A stretch of DNA of 64,000 bases from Escarpia spicata (lineage: Eukaryota > Annelida > Polychaeta > Sabellida > Siboglinidae): the NCBI GenBank assembly GCA_963995525.1, contig OZ023213.1, positions 22,594,278 through 22,658,277 of the forward strand, in the 5' to 3' direction. Under the pieces are notes generated by a model, which saw nothing but the letters and a program-made list of their open reading frames with translations, did no database searches and was not told where the DNA came from. A program made the translations under genes and the position numbers. Positions 47,301 through 62,300 of the stretch are shown one piece after another. The number at the start of each line of letters is the position of its first letter. Within the stretch, counting starts at the first letter, position 1.

Positions 47301-50300
47301 AACCCTCCCTCCCGAGATAAATTATGAAAACCTGCAGCTCATTGATTTCATATTTAACATTGGAAATAAATGTGCGTGTGTACGCGTGTGTGCGCGTGCG
47401 CACATGTGTGCACGTGTGTGTGCGCGAGTGTGTGGGGGTGTGCGCGTGTGTGTGTGCATGCGAGTGCGTGCGCGCATGTGTGCGCGCATGTGTGCGTGTT
47501 TGCGTGTGTGTGTGCACGTGTGCGTATACATTAAAATGTACACACATTATTATCAGGGGACAGGGCATCAATGATCTATATCCTATAGCAATAGGAAAAT
47601 TGGAGACATTTTCTATTTCATCATATTTGCACCTCAGAATCAGAAGATGATGGAGGTCGTTCAGAGGATTTCTCCTCCTCCTCCTCCTCCTCAGTTTTGT
47701 CAGACTCCTCTCCATTGCAGTCGGACAACAAACTCAGGTCTTTATCAAACTGTAAGAGAAAGCGCATGCGTACGTGCAGAAACACCTACATGCATGTGTG
47801 TGTGCGTGCTTGTAAATATGAAGCATTTCAGGGAAAACGCAGCAAATGCAAATCCAAAAATTGCAGCCAATAGATATATCTAGTTATAAGAAAAACACAC
47901 AAATAACTAAATAGATAAAAGCTGGACAGTGTTTATAGCATTTTGAATTTAAGAAATGTTTATTTGACCATTTTGTCCAGAGGGTTTTATTATGTTTTGG
48001 AGTCGATGAGATATTGCTGAAAGAAGCTTTATTCAGTAACCGAACAAAATTTCAGAGTTGGCTTTTGTTGCAGTTTTAGCATGAAACCCTTCATTTACTC
48101 ATCACAATACAAAACTGGCTACTAAAACACCAACACAGCAAATTTGTAAGCAGTCAGAAAAGCTTAACTAATATTGTAGCAGTCTTAAAAAATTTGAAAG
48201 TTTATGATTGTGATAATGACAAAGAAGCACTTTCCCAAAATGGTAAAGATAACAATTAAATTAATTTTCACACCATGCAGCTGGTATAGTGTTGATATTT
48301 CTGTTTTTGTCTGATTACTCAAATCTTCTGGTCCTCAAAAACAAAACGTTTTCAAGCAAGTATCAACAATAAACTGAGCTACCTGATAGTAAAGAACCTC
48401 AATGAATTAAGGTTTCTGTTATTTGCAACATTCAGTAAATTTATGGTTTGTATAATTTTTCTAGAAGTCATGCCAATCTTTTATGTACTGTTATGATTTT
48501 CAAAATCTCCAAAACCTGTATTGGTATTTGAGAAAAAAAACGTTTAAACATTTCTGGTGTGGTTTTACAAAATAAAGTTAGGAGAAAAATCAAGGTAGCA
48601 TTCTGTAGCAATAAACATCCATCCACTAAACACCAGTTGTCCTTTTCTACCAGTGCCTATGTCAGTGGAAATGAAAGATCCCTCTCAGATGGATGAAAGT
48701 GCAACCTGTCATGGACTTAGAGCTTCCTGTCTATAAACTCCCATTGGTATCAATATCCCGACATAAGGACTCTGCCAATTATCTCAGTAGCAGTAGAAGT
48801 AGGATGTCTGTCTTCTGTGGCCACCTTTGCAGTTTTTAAGAAATACAACAACTGGGAGTCAACTTACATTCTAACTGGTTTTAGGAACTGAAAACCTTAT
48901 GTGACTATCTGATAAGATGCACAGCCAACAACATCACACGTGAATCACATGCTAAAAATAATAATAAAAAAGCATTTTTATAGCACTAATTCTCACTTTG
49001 TGTGTCAATGTGCTGTAAAATAGTATACAAATAAAGCCATGAACTGTTAATACAGCAGGTCGAGTGCAGTGAGCGTATATCAATAAAGTGGTAGATAAAA
49101 GCTTTAAAAGCTGGTAAAACAGATAATACTAAAAAAAAATGGAAAATGCATTGTAGCACCACTGAGCAGCACTGGCTTCTATTGCACCACTGTTTTAGTA
49201 AGGCACCACTGAGTACCACGGCACCACTGAGTACCACGGCACCACTGAGTACCACGGCACCACTGAGTACCACGGCACCACTGAGTACCACGGCACCACT
49301 GAGTACCACGGCACCACTGATTACCACGGCACCACTGAGTACCACGGCACCACTGAGTACCACGGCACCACTGAGTACCACGGCACCACTGAGTACCACG
49401 GCACCACTGAGTACCACGGCACCACTGAGTACCACGGCACCACTGAGTACCACGGCACCACTGAGTACCACTGAGTACCACGGCACCATTGAGTACCATG
49501 GCACTACTGAGTACCACGGCACCACTGAGTACCACGGTACCACGGCACCACTGAGTACCACGGCACCACTGAGTACCATGGCACCACTGAGTACCACGGC
49601 ACCACTGAGTACCACGGCACCACTGAGTACCACGGCACCACTGAGTACCATGGCACCACTGAGTACCATGGCACCACTGAGTACCATGGCATCACGGCAC
49701 CACTGAGTACCATGGCACCACTGAGTACCACGGCACCATTGAGTAACATGGCACCACTGAGTACCATGGCACCACTGAGTACCATGGCACCACTGAGTAC
49801 CATGGCACCACTGAGTACCATGGCACCATTGAGTAACATGGCACCACTGAGTACCATGGCACCATTGAGTAACATGGCACCACTGAGTACCATGGCACCA
49901 TTGAGTAACATGGCACCACTGAGTACCATGGCACCATTGAGTAACATTGCACCACTGAGTACCATGGCACCACTGAGTACCATGGCACCATTGAGTACCA
50001 TGGCACCGAGTATTTCCCTAAACCAGCAACTGATTTGGGAAGTTGGAACTGTTACTGGTAAATTAATATGTGAGAACTTCTTGTTATGGTTATTACAGAT
50101 ATACAAACATTAATTACATGTTTATTAATGTAGTGTGTGTGTGTGTTGTGTGCATGCGTGCGTGAACTATTATAAATTGACTCTCCATATTACAAAACAG
50201 TATTGGGTTTGTACATACACCTGTATATAACAAATCAAGTGGATTAACGTGTGAGCATTAACAATTTAATTCAATGTAGATATTTTGGTTGTACTGCTCT

Positions 50301-53300
50301 TAATAATTTATTATTATTAATTTATTATTTTCCCCATTTAATTCCTGTATACTTTTAGTTATATACATGTATATATATATATATATATATAAAATATATA
50401 TATATTATATTTGCTAAAAGTATACTTTTAGCTATATATGTATATATATATATATATAATAGATATATAATATATACATGTATATATATAATCTGTGTAG
50501 TTTATACTACTCATGTTTAGTTAGATTATTGTACAACACCACAGATTACCAGGTCAGTTGATTATGATCCTACATAAAAATTGTGTCTTAATTTATTATC
50601 ATAAAAACCCAGTATGCAATAAATAAAGGATCCCTTTGTAATCTTTTCTGAAAGATGGACTCCCCTTTCAAAAAAGCCAGCGGAAACTGGTAATTTTCAC
50701 CGTGCTCTGTACTTGGTATTGATGATCTGTACGATGTGGACACACACACCATGGCTGGATGAGGAGGGAAACAAAACACACACAGACAGAGAAACAAGGT
50801 CCATGTTCTGACTAACAAAGTCAATTTAATTCCCTCCACGTGTAATCAGCCAGGCCATTGCTTTGTGCCCGGCCACTAAATATGGACCAGCGAGACAGAA
50901 TCCTGGCAATTTACACGTATCATGTATCACGGCGCAATAACACCATAAATATATCTTTCGCTTGATCAAACCCATGTTATCTCTACTGTACCGGCACTTT
51001 AGGAGGTCATCGCAATAACCTGGGGTCTGTTTCACTGAGATAATGACCTCGTAAGGGAAATCCATGATTAAACAGACTTCATTGACAAATTTAAGCAGCT
51101 TTATAAAAATGCAGAAGTCTGCTGCCATATCACCATGGACACTATTTCCACGACACACCAATGAGGGTACCAGTGGCGCATCCTGTTAAGGACCGAAATA
51201 GATTTTAAAGAGCAAAATCGAGCTTGTGGGACTTACTCCTAAGTGATATTGCTAAAAAGGACTTAGCTAAACTCCAATGTGTACAGAATTGTTTAGAATG
51301 AGTAGTACTAAAAGCACCTAATTTCTCACCATCTCTGCGCCTACTTAGACAGTTGTATTGGCTTTCAGTTACATATTGAATACAATTCAAGTTAGCCACT
51401 ATCACATATCGTACCCTTTCTACGCAACACCCATCCTATTTGTTTAGTCTCCTTCGTTTTTTCCGATATCCTCAGGAATCTCAGATCATCTGTTTCACAA
51501 CTTTTTGTTCCGTAAACCCAACATCTGGAATCAACTCCCTATCGATTTAAAATCATCTGAAATTATACACCTTTCATAAAAAACTGAAGACTTATTTATT
51601 TGAAATTGCATTCCCACCCTAACCTTCGGCGGTCCCTTGCGCTAATGACGACTCTTGCTTATCCCTGTTAACGATTTTGCCCAATGATTCTTGTATGTTG
51701 CGCCTCCGACCCCAGATTCTTGGGGATTTAGGCGCTATTATTCGCGGTTAGCTCCACTGACCCCTGTAGTAGTGTGTTTATATTATGAATAATTTGTCTA
51801 CAATTTAATGATTTGTTGTACTCAATTAATTTGTGCTCAGAATAATTATCATAACAATTGTAGCATAGCGTGAGTCCCTAAATGTGATCAGCTTTATTGG
51901 AACTAAGGGACAGCTACCGCTAGTGGTTGTTAGTGGATGCTTTGTGAGCCATTTCATTGTTATGCCATCTGAGATGGATGCCTCCACAAGCAACCTGTAC
52001 TACAGAGGTATGAAAACAAGCTTTATTGTGAAATAATTTGTTTTATGTATACTTTCATTTGAAGATACACTTCTTTTCTGTAACATTTGGAGAAAACAAC
52101 ATTTCTCTAGATTGAGTATTATTCCTTGTAGCTTCCTCTATAACAGGGTGAGGTTATATCAAGTATTGTTACCCTGCCCTGATTGTTACCCCTTCCCCTT
52201 TTCCCTACTCACTGCCCTCTCCCAACCTCTCTTCCTCCTGACTTTTGTGTCATTTCCTTTGAAGACACCCTTCTGTTTATCTACAAGCATTTGAAAGAAA
52301 ATATTTTGATGGAGAAATACCCCTCAAACAAAACTGGGAGACAAATTTATGTGGATATGCACACATTTTTTATAAATTATAATTATGAAGAAATAGTTTT
52401 CACTACCAGGTGTCAGCACCTACCCGCTGAGCGATGGTTGCCACGTAACCACGGTGACAACTACGTCGACACAGGAGTCGCATCATGTCCGATAACTTGA
52501 GGCTGAGCATTGTGGGAAGGCGACTCGCAACGTAGATTGAGAAACCGCTGTTTGCCGTTTGTTTGATCACAGCGCAATAACACACGTACCGGTAATACTA
52601 AATGAAACAATCTGTCATCTTCTTAACTGAATGAGCAACAAATTGTTTGGATAAAATAGTTCCATCTGTGACCACCCAATGGAAGAAGTCACCGTGCGCA
52701 CGCACAGAATCTGTGCTAGAATCTCGTATCAACTGCGGCTTCACAAGTTGAGTAGAATCAAAGTTAATTTACAAGCTGACTGACTTATCACAAAAGTGAT
52801 GTCATAGCAAACACAAACCTGTGCCAGTCCAGTCTTTTCTTGGTACATCCAACTTCGACTTACAACAACACTTCTTGCATGAAAATACTGTGTGACGATG
52901 CTTTTTCGATAATGTTATGAAGCACCGCCAATGTGATTTCCAAGCCTTGCATTTGATCGCAGTTTCTTGCATTTGTTAAGACAACAACTAGCAACAGTTA
53001 GACGTAGTTATTTCTTTCAAAGTCATGAGACTTACATATTCCATGTAACAGTTGCACAGCAGACAGACAGTATTTACTCCTCCTGATATAACAGGTTGCA
53101 ATCCACTGTCACATACTTGATCTTGGTAATCCACAGTGACGATCATCTCTGATAAGAATGTAAAACTCTTTGGCAAGATAATCCTCGGATAATCTGTAGT
53201 CAATAATCCACCATGCGGTTCAAACACAGTTTGGATCCAGATTAAAGTGCACATCCACTCATGTCGCGTTATCTCTGCACTACGTTAATTTTCTTTTCGC

Positions 53301-56300
53301 TTCAAAACATTCCATTTGTATTCAGAGCTGATCGGGAGAACAGGCGTTTCCATAGAAACTGCCAGGGACCAGCAGAACACGGGGATGATTCCCTGCAAAC
53401 TGGTCATTGATTTCACACTGCCTACCACTGTACTGCAGTGTCACATGACCAAACTGACACAGACAAAGGGACCATCTCAGAATGTCAACCTTTGTAAAAT
53501 TCACACCAAAATGAAGTTATCACTGACAAACGCCTTGAGCAGTATTCTGCATGGTACTTTGTTAGCACACATAATGTGGAAAACTGTAGCGGTTTATATT
53601 TGTTCTACTGATATCATCAGTACATGTGCAGTGTGTTGTTACATGAAAATAGCACTGCTGTCAGAGTAAAGCTGACACAGTTAAAACTAGTTGCATAAAT
53701 CAGAGGATAAGTCTAAAACACTATTGTGATGTAAACAAATTATTTTAGTACAATCTGAGTTTATATTAATTGTATAGCATGTTTTCTAATGACATTGTAC
53801 ATACACTGTACATTACTGAAGTAATAACGCTGTCGTAACAGTGATTGTATGCCCAGATTCTTCAGATAAATAAAATGTAGGCTATCTTCGCTATTAGTAA
53901 CAAAATACACATTAATATGATCAGGTATATTTTGAGTTAAATCTCACACATAATGGATGTTTGTTTTGGCCTCGCATCGTCATATTTCTTACTGTGTTAA
54001 ACTGAGATATAGAAATATAACCTGAAACGGTATATTGGTCAGAATTAATGCTCACATTCTGGTCAAGAAAACATGACTGATGTGTATTAATTTGATGTTT
54101 TTGTGTTAGTGGCAGGGTAATGTAAATATGCAATATGAAGTGCTATTGGTGGTTAATCAAACAGCTGTTTTGCAGATTACTAAACATTGCTTCTAAATGA
54201 CATTCTCACTAATGCTTTATAATAAACCTTACACAAATCCATACAACTGTAGAGTATGGTTCTCACAGCAGCAATAGTATCCAAGTAGATTCATTGACAA
54301 ATTTTAACTGTTCACGGGATGGTCCCTAACTCATAAAAAAGCCATGTGCCATAATACTCATTTGTGACATCTGTTTCCGACAGTGGAGAAGCTGTTTCTA
54401 CAGATAATCACACTCAATTAGGGCTCAGTTTGTAAACAATACCATCACTGGTCAGTGCTCAGTCCTTCAAGTTCAACATGTTGCACACATTCATCATACA
54501 GTTGCGGGGGTGTCACTTCCCTCTTTGCCACAGAGTGGTGGGGGTGTCACTTCCCTCTTCACCACAGAGTTATGGTGTGTCATTCCCTTCTTCACCACCC
54601 TGTTGTTGGAGGGACGCTCCACTCTTCATGACACATTTGTGGGGGGCTCACTCCCATCTTCAGCACAGTTGTGAGGATGTCACTCCCCTTTTCACCACAC
54701 AATTGTGGGGATCTCATTCCATTCATCACAACAGTAATGGGGGTGTCACTTCCCCTTATGACAGTTACGACAATGACACAGTTGTGGGGATGTCACTCCC
54801 CTCTTTATCACATAGTTGTGGGAGTGTAAAGTACAACAACTGCAACAACGTGATAGCAAACTTTTTTTGAAAATAGGTGTATCATCGATCTCCCCTAAAA
54901 TGCATCATACACCTCTGAAACCAGGTATGTGATACCAGCCACGCCTTGACCACTGAGATCATGTCCGAATGGACACATCCTGTCACAGCCACAACAACAC
55001 CAAACAAAATGAGGCAAAACATCGCTAACCAATCACCTGGCTGGCACTGGCTTTAACAGTACAATATATGTAAATAATATCTGCACTAAAAATGTAATTA
55101 TTAGTGCACTTTTTACACTACGTTGTAACGGAGACATTGGCATAAAAAATGCGGTAAGAAATGTTGTTTAGTGGCATGATTAATTTAGGCAAATCCTGAA
55201 TTTCAACTAGTGAATAAGTGGGTATACTTCAGCCGTGAGCACTTCTGAAAAAAAGTGCATGCAAATTGTGTACTACGCAATGTGTAATACTGTGAACAAG
55301 CGACAAGCATCCCAAGTCCTGCCCATGATTTTGACTTTAACCTTGCAGATATTATTTTATAGCTTGTACCTTCTCATTAGACATTACATATGCACACAAC
55401 ACAATTTACAGGTACATGATTAGCTTTTTTGCAGAAGTGTTCAAATACGGCTATTTAATCGTTGGTTAAAATGTAAGAACAATCTGAAATAACAACTCTT
55501 TTACATTTAGTTGATTTGACATGGAATGACCCAGAGAATGACAAGTCTGAAATATCCACTGTTCAAATTTACATGAGATTGAGAGCCTGGTGGACACTGC
55601 AAATAATAAGTACTTTGCTACCTAGTGCTGCCACATGGTGACAGCAAGCAACAATTAGTTCTAGTTTATTCACCAGGTGGCAACATGTTATACTAACCTG
55701 CAGTTGTTCAAACAGGGGTAAGACAACATTAACTTTTATTGGTTGAATTATTTCAACTTTTCCAAATAAAAAACTCTTCACCAGATAGTGGCAAAATTGA
55801 GGGGTAAGAGGTTTAGGTGGATTTTCCCAAAAATGAGGTATTAGAATTTCACGAATTTTCCACAGCACTTGTGTCAGTAGAGGTTAAACATGCTGTGAAA
55901 TTTTCAAGAAGATTGTTAGACAAACTGCAGGAAATTAAGGAAACGTTATAATGGCCGTCTATGTAAAATCTAATGTGGTCTTACCCCAACAGTGTGCTTT
56001 ACAAACACAGCCTGTTCAGTGTCAGCATTGATATTTTCAATTCCATTAATGTGTACTATAACAAATTTCTAGTCAGTTCACATCTACAAAAAACTTAAAA
56101 CATATTTATTCAAACTTGTACATCCACCTTAGTCTTGGAAGGTCCCTTGCTCTGATTATGATTTCTGCATTTTCCATGTTCATGATGTATATTTACACAT
56201 ATTATGAGCTTGGATTATCTAGGTGTTATACAAGTCTTTTAATTATAATTTTTAAATGGAGCCCCCTTTTTTATTTTATTTTATTTTTCTATTCCACATC

Positions 56301-59300
56301 TGTGTGTATGATTCCTACGTTCTTTATGTCGAAAACATACATTTGTCTTACTAGTTATGTCTAGCATGTTTATGCATAATTTGGGTGTTATCTGCGCAAA
56401 AAGCCAATAAATAATTGTGTTCACGTGAATCATTTTGAGCTTGGTGCCACGTGGATGATTAAATATGCAGCCCAAGTATAATGAATATTCATGCCCACAC
56501 AGAGACTGGTGACGTCACACACAGTCAACATGTCAGATTTTGAGGCGAGTTGTTACCAATGGCTTTTTAAATCAGCAATTCGTAGACATAATGTATATTG
56601 ACAGCTACTTTTAACAATGCAGGGAGCTTACGCATTGTTTATTTATTCTGCTTCTAATGCCGTCCACTGGGTAACTTTTTGATTAAGTATAATTATAACA
56701 TCCGACCCATCATTTCCGACTGCCCGTGCGTGGGCGATGTCGACGGCAGCAGTCAGTGCGGGTTGGGTCTGTGTTTCTATGGGTCTTGCCTTTCCAGTCA
56801 GCCATTTTTGAAAAGTCCCCGTTTCCCCACTTATTTGAACCGAAACATGAAAATGTGAGATTCGTACGTTCACAGATTGTTTCTAATGCTACAGCTACAA
56901 TTGTTAGTAAACGTGGCTGGCTTGTCATCAGTCAATGTAAAAGTTTTAGGTTTGTCAAAAAGTACACAATACCGTGCTGCCATGGAATTTTGCAATGTAT
57001 ACACGAACATTGGATACTATCAGATCTGCACTCTAGTATATATAAGTTTTTATCCATGAATATATTTTAAAAATCTAACACTAGATCAGATCAAGCTGTG
57101 CTGCTTCATGTGAATAGCACATTTGATATTAATAGTACTCGCTAAAAAACATACAAATTAGACATTTATTTTTGACATGTTACTTTACCATTACTGTACA
57201 CTTTTCACGAGAATGGCCTGTATCTATATATATATACAACATTAATTATTAGAGCAAGAATAAAGGAAAACATACAGTGCACTCTGGATAAGGTCAAACC
57301 TCCAGGGTCCCATAACAATACTAATAAGTGGAACTTCTGATAAATAGAAAGTTATCAGGTCCCCTTGTTGGAACCTATGCCCAGGACCGAGAGAAAAGAT
57401 TGACCTAACTTAGCTAAAATCAACTTATGTGAGTTCGAGTTATCTGGAGTGCACTGTACATGACCAATGCATACAGGTAATTATGTAGAAGCAAATTAAA
57501 AGTTGGCCAAAATAATTAATTGGGATTTTAGTCTGATTGAATCAGCACAACAAGGCTCTCTTGTATTTCTTTCCCATTTAGCCAGCTGTACACTTGGTGA
57601 TAAGTTCCATAATCTAATATCTAAACTGAATTAATGTGAACAGTATTGAATTAGTTAACTTATATTTATGCTTCTTCACTTTCCCATAACCCGTAAGGAT
57701 CTTTGGGGCACCACTGACGACTTCTTAACCAGTTCTCTCTCCACGTTGCCCTGTTCCCCACAGCCCTCTGGGAGTCGGCGAACATATTTATGCCCAGTTT
57801 CCTACATTCAACTTTGTTTATTTGCAGGAACATTTTCACCAACAACAGTTTTAAAATAGCTGACCAGATGGAAAGAGGAAATTAAAGAGCTCTACTCAAC
57901 ACTGCCATTAATTGGACAATGAGTCACATGACATAAGATGGTGCCTGACCCCATTCTGTTCTGTGCGACACCTACTGGGAAGTTGTACATCACTTCGTGT
58001 TTCAAATGGATGTGTGCATCTGATAGCTTTGTGTATCAAAATTAATTGGACAATGTGTTAACTGACACAGTAGTGAAGATGTCTGTCTTTGTTCTGCCAC
58101 ATTACTTCCGTGTGGCGTCTGCTGGGAATATGTACATCACTACATGTTTCAAATGTTATTTGTGCAATCGATCGATTTGTGCATCCAAATGCACATCATC
58201 CTGTCATTATGTTGCAAAGTAGGAGTACATAATAAAATCTATGCTTTCTTATGCTCATCATGTTTGGATTGTGTTGTACAGAACATACTTCAAAATTTGT
58301 TGAAACAAGTTTGTGTTAAGTGAACTATACTGGGAGTAGTGTATAAACGGTGTCGACAAAGTTGCTTTTACAATAATTTTGAAAATTCATAAAATATAAA
58401 TGTTCCACAACATTCAAAATGTTTTAGGGATCTTCTAGGGTTAAATACACCAATGATGACTGAAAACAGTGTTTTAAAATATGCGTTACTTTTAAAGTTT
58501 TGTAATTTTATAACTTTAACAGAAACAAATTCAATATCTTTTACTCCAAATGATGGGTAAAACAAATAATTATTGCATTCCCGGTACAAAATAAAACATG
58601 TTGTTACACTGATGCAATATATTTTAATATTTTGTTGACAATAATGTTATTATGCTCTTTATAGAGCTACATTTTTCAAACTAAAAGTAAACCTTATGTA
58701 GTTAGGAAGGTACATAACCATCTATTTATGCGATGTCAGGTGCACCTAGTGAAAAAGGAACATGATAGTACCATAGGTGAGATTTTGTATGTTTTTATAT
58801 TCCAACAAAAACAATGCCAATCATTTAATACAATGTCATTGGCAGCTTCGACCGTCGTACGTGGAGAGATGGTGTTTTTTTTTTTTAAATCAATCCGTCT
58901 GTCATGAACTATCGCTAAATTCATTCTCCGTTTATTCCATATATTTTCTTTCTTTTCTTTGCTGAATCTGTGTCATAAACAGCAACTGGTCCAAGTTTCT
59001 TTTTGATAATTTTATCGGTCACGACTCATTTGCATGGCGGTGGCTAATCCAAATACACACATGTTGATGACGTTTTTCTTGCATCTATTAACTAGCTAAT
59101 CGAAGTTTGACAGACAGTCCCGAATATTCATGAGCATGCCTTATGCGGATCGTGAAGGTGATGCAAAAGTGGAAACTGCGCATATGCGCAGTTATTTTTT
59201 ATATACATATATTGTCAGGGTCATTAGTGATTAATAAAATATAATCTACTGAAATAAAGGTATAAATTTACATGAAATAATCATATTAACAGGATTATTT

Positions 59301-62300
59301 TATAATTGCGTACATTACAGAGATTTAAATTCTCAAAGAATCGCTTCAATAATAGAGACTGTCAGCAACAGCAAGATACATTATAATCTGTCCCCATCAC
59401 ATATTGCATGTTCATCGGTGACCTACATTTGTGTCAACATGCCACAATAACATCTGCTGCATCATTCCTTGCTTTACACATCTGTCACACAATGTAAAAT
59501 ACGGACTTGGCATCACCAACCGGGTCATCAGAAGCATAATTATCCATCACATAATTATCTAACACATGGTGCAGCTGCTTTGTATCAGCATCCCACTGAT
59601 GATGGACTGAATCAAAGTGACCTTGTCAGTTCTAGTACTCGCAACCATGCTATCAAGTCAGAGGTGGTGATACTACGAACAAGAAGTGTGCTTAACCAGT
59701 CGTACTTTGTCCCACTTAATAACAACTTAGAATCATGCTATCAAGTCAGAGGTGGTGATACTATTAACAAGAAGTACGCTTAACCAGTCATACTTTGTCC
59801 CACTTAATAACAACTTAGAATCATGCTATCAAGTCAGAGGTGGTGATACTATTAACAAGAAGTGTGCTTAACCAGTCGTACTTTGTCCCACTTAATAACA
59901 ACTTAGAATCATGCTATCAAGTCAGAGGTGGTGATACTATTAACAAGAAGTGTGCTTAACCAGTCGTACTTTGTCCCACTTAATAACAACTTAGAATCAT
60001 GCTATCAAGTCAGAGGTGGTGATACTATGAACAAGAAGTGTGCTTAACCAGTCATACTTTGTCCCACTTAATAACAACTTAGAATCATGCTATCAAGTCA
60101 GAGGTGGTGATACTATGAACAAGAAGTACACTTAACCAGTTGTACATTGTCCCACTTAATAACAACTGCAGTCAGGAGTGTGGGAACCTATCAACTTCAA
60201 AGGTACTTGCGAGAAAGGACGTGTACATCCACAATAAGTGCTAATAGCAGAGAGTTACAACTTGAATATTTTTTTACATTTGAACACTTTGTGGGTGCAA
60301 CAGTCAAAATTTATTCAAATTGAAATAAATGTTTTGGGTTTACTAAAGACAACTCAGCATGACGTATACCTTCAGCGTATTTATTCTTGTGTTAAATTAC
60401 AACCACACAGTCGATCTGAAATACTAGGATACCAATTTGTTGGATTAAAACAATAACAGCCAACTATTAAGGCCACCCTTGGTGCAGAGCAAAAGACCCA
60501 AATAACGAGGTGACCGTACGGGCGGGACAAGTTTCCTATACTTTACTGTAAGTGGAACAAATCTGGGACTATCCCAGGGTGACCTTAATTGTGAGGTGGC
60601 TGTATTACTGAGGTGACCGTAAAGCGAGGTTCGACTGTGTTTTATTCTCACAAGACGATGATAACCACTGGGTGTATTAACTTATTGAATTTCTTATCCC
60701 ACAAAGATCTACTTGGTAACCATTTGGATTGAGATCATAGAGAGTTCACAGAAAAGGTTTGATACATCAACGTTACTTCAGCTGCACGTGATTTCAAGAT
60801 AAATACAACTTTATTGCAACTGTGCTTTGATCACTGGCAGCCATACACCATGTTCAATTATATAAATAACTTGACTTTGTTAGCATAAATTGTCTTCCAA
60901 CTGAGCTTCAATCATTGGCAGTCATACACCATTATTATACAGAGATGATCTGACTTTTTAGCATATTATTCAATTTATTTTAGTTAAAATTTGTTTGTTA
61001 TTTATTCAGGTACTTTTGTAATTTTATTTATTATTTACACGTTTTTAAGCAACACTTATTGCATCTAATAAACCAAACAAAAATGAAACATCCGCTCTAG
61101 AAAAGATGACCAGTGGGCAGAAATGACAAGATTACCTGGTCAGCCAGTTCCGATGTGAAACCGAGGTGTCGACCTTTGACCTGGTCAATATCTTCTGACT
61201 CCTGTGTCTCTGTGCCTCGGATGATCATGAGGTCGTCATCCTGAGACAGGTCAAAGTTCAAAGGTCAGTCAATGAAGTTGGGCAGAGGTCAACCCACAGA
61301 TGAAAGACAATCTAATAGTTCTTACTGTAACCTAACTGTAATTCAGTTAGTGCACGTATGCTACTCTTTTCCTCTTACATGGTTTACGTCTCGGGTGACA
61401 ACATTTCAGGGGTCAATCAATGACCCCCAGAAGAAAAGAAACGCTTTAATTTTGTGAAATTCCTTCTGGAAGACCTGCAGCACACAACGACCGTCGTACG
61501 AATCCTACCAGATAGTCTGAGCATACGGTGAAGAAAGAAGAAGTCCTGCTTCAATAAGAGAAAGAAGGCATGTTGTGGGGCGACATAGTTCAGCAGAAGG
61601 AACACAGAATTCAGTAGAGTTCGCGCCCACCTGCCACCGTCTCAAACTTTTGGCAATTTAATTCGCCGCATTTTGGAAAATATTAAAGAGCTGTTTATCC
61701 CTACTAACTGCTTAGGGCAAACACAATCTTACCTACCTTATCAGGTTCTGCCGATGTGGTATTCACTGAGCCCCATGTAGCAAGAGAATCTGCACAGACA
61801 AGCAAATTACTTTTTTTAATGTAAAAATTAGGTTTTGAACGAAATTGTACAGTGCCCATCTGTTTGAGCTTTCAAACTGTAACCTGCTCTCAGAGCTATA
61901 ATTACTTTCTGTCACCTAACAACTGAACCGCAAAGTCCTTTGTCATTATTTAATTAATTAATGTCACCTAACAACTAAAACCTTAGACAATATTTACCTT
62001 ACAGGAAACTTAATTGAAATCTCTGAATATTTTCTAAATTATACTACAACAAAGGTTGTGAGACATGACCAAAATATTCAGAGATTTCATTTAAATTTCT
62101 TGTGACACAAACAATGCCTAATGGACATAGCCACGGATGGGGAACTTGCAGCCATTCAATGATGCAGGAGCCCTGTTGACAATATTTTCATTTCAGATGT
62201 TTCCTCTGTTGCACCCTGTTGTTATTATTAAGTGGTTACTGCCGTGATGTACCAGCTATTTGACGTAACATACCCACGCAGCACTCTTCATTTTCTGAAT

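Noticed and set aside
48986..50113. Long repeated-peptide open frames on both strands
   Set aside because: Unit length is a multiple of three, so frames stay open by arithmetic; no splice or start context supports a gene.
50826..51161. 111-codon minus frame
   Set aside because: No family, no splice fit; ends short of a LINE fragment and is probably chance.
52420..52530. Possible first exon on the minus strand ending at a GTAGGT donor
   Set aside because: It has ATGs and a donor, but no promoter signal or unique phase partner; it could be an alternative start of gene B but is unsupported.
53034..53153. Possible minus-strand exon starting [15 protein letters not shown], with GTAAGT donor
   Set aside because: Open and bounded by splice-like signals, but not compositionally like gene B and without a confirmed partner exon.
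56643..56928. GC-richer patch with overlapping minus frames, possible alternative promoter or first exon
   Set aside because: No convincing donor and no matching phase; the start MADWKGKTH runs to a stop within the patch.
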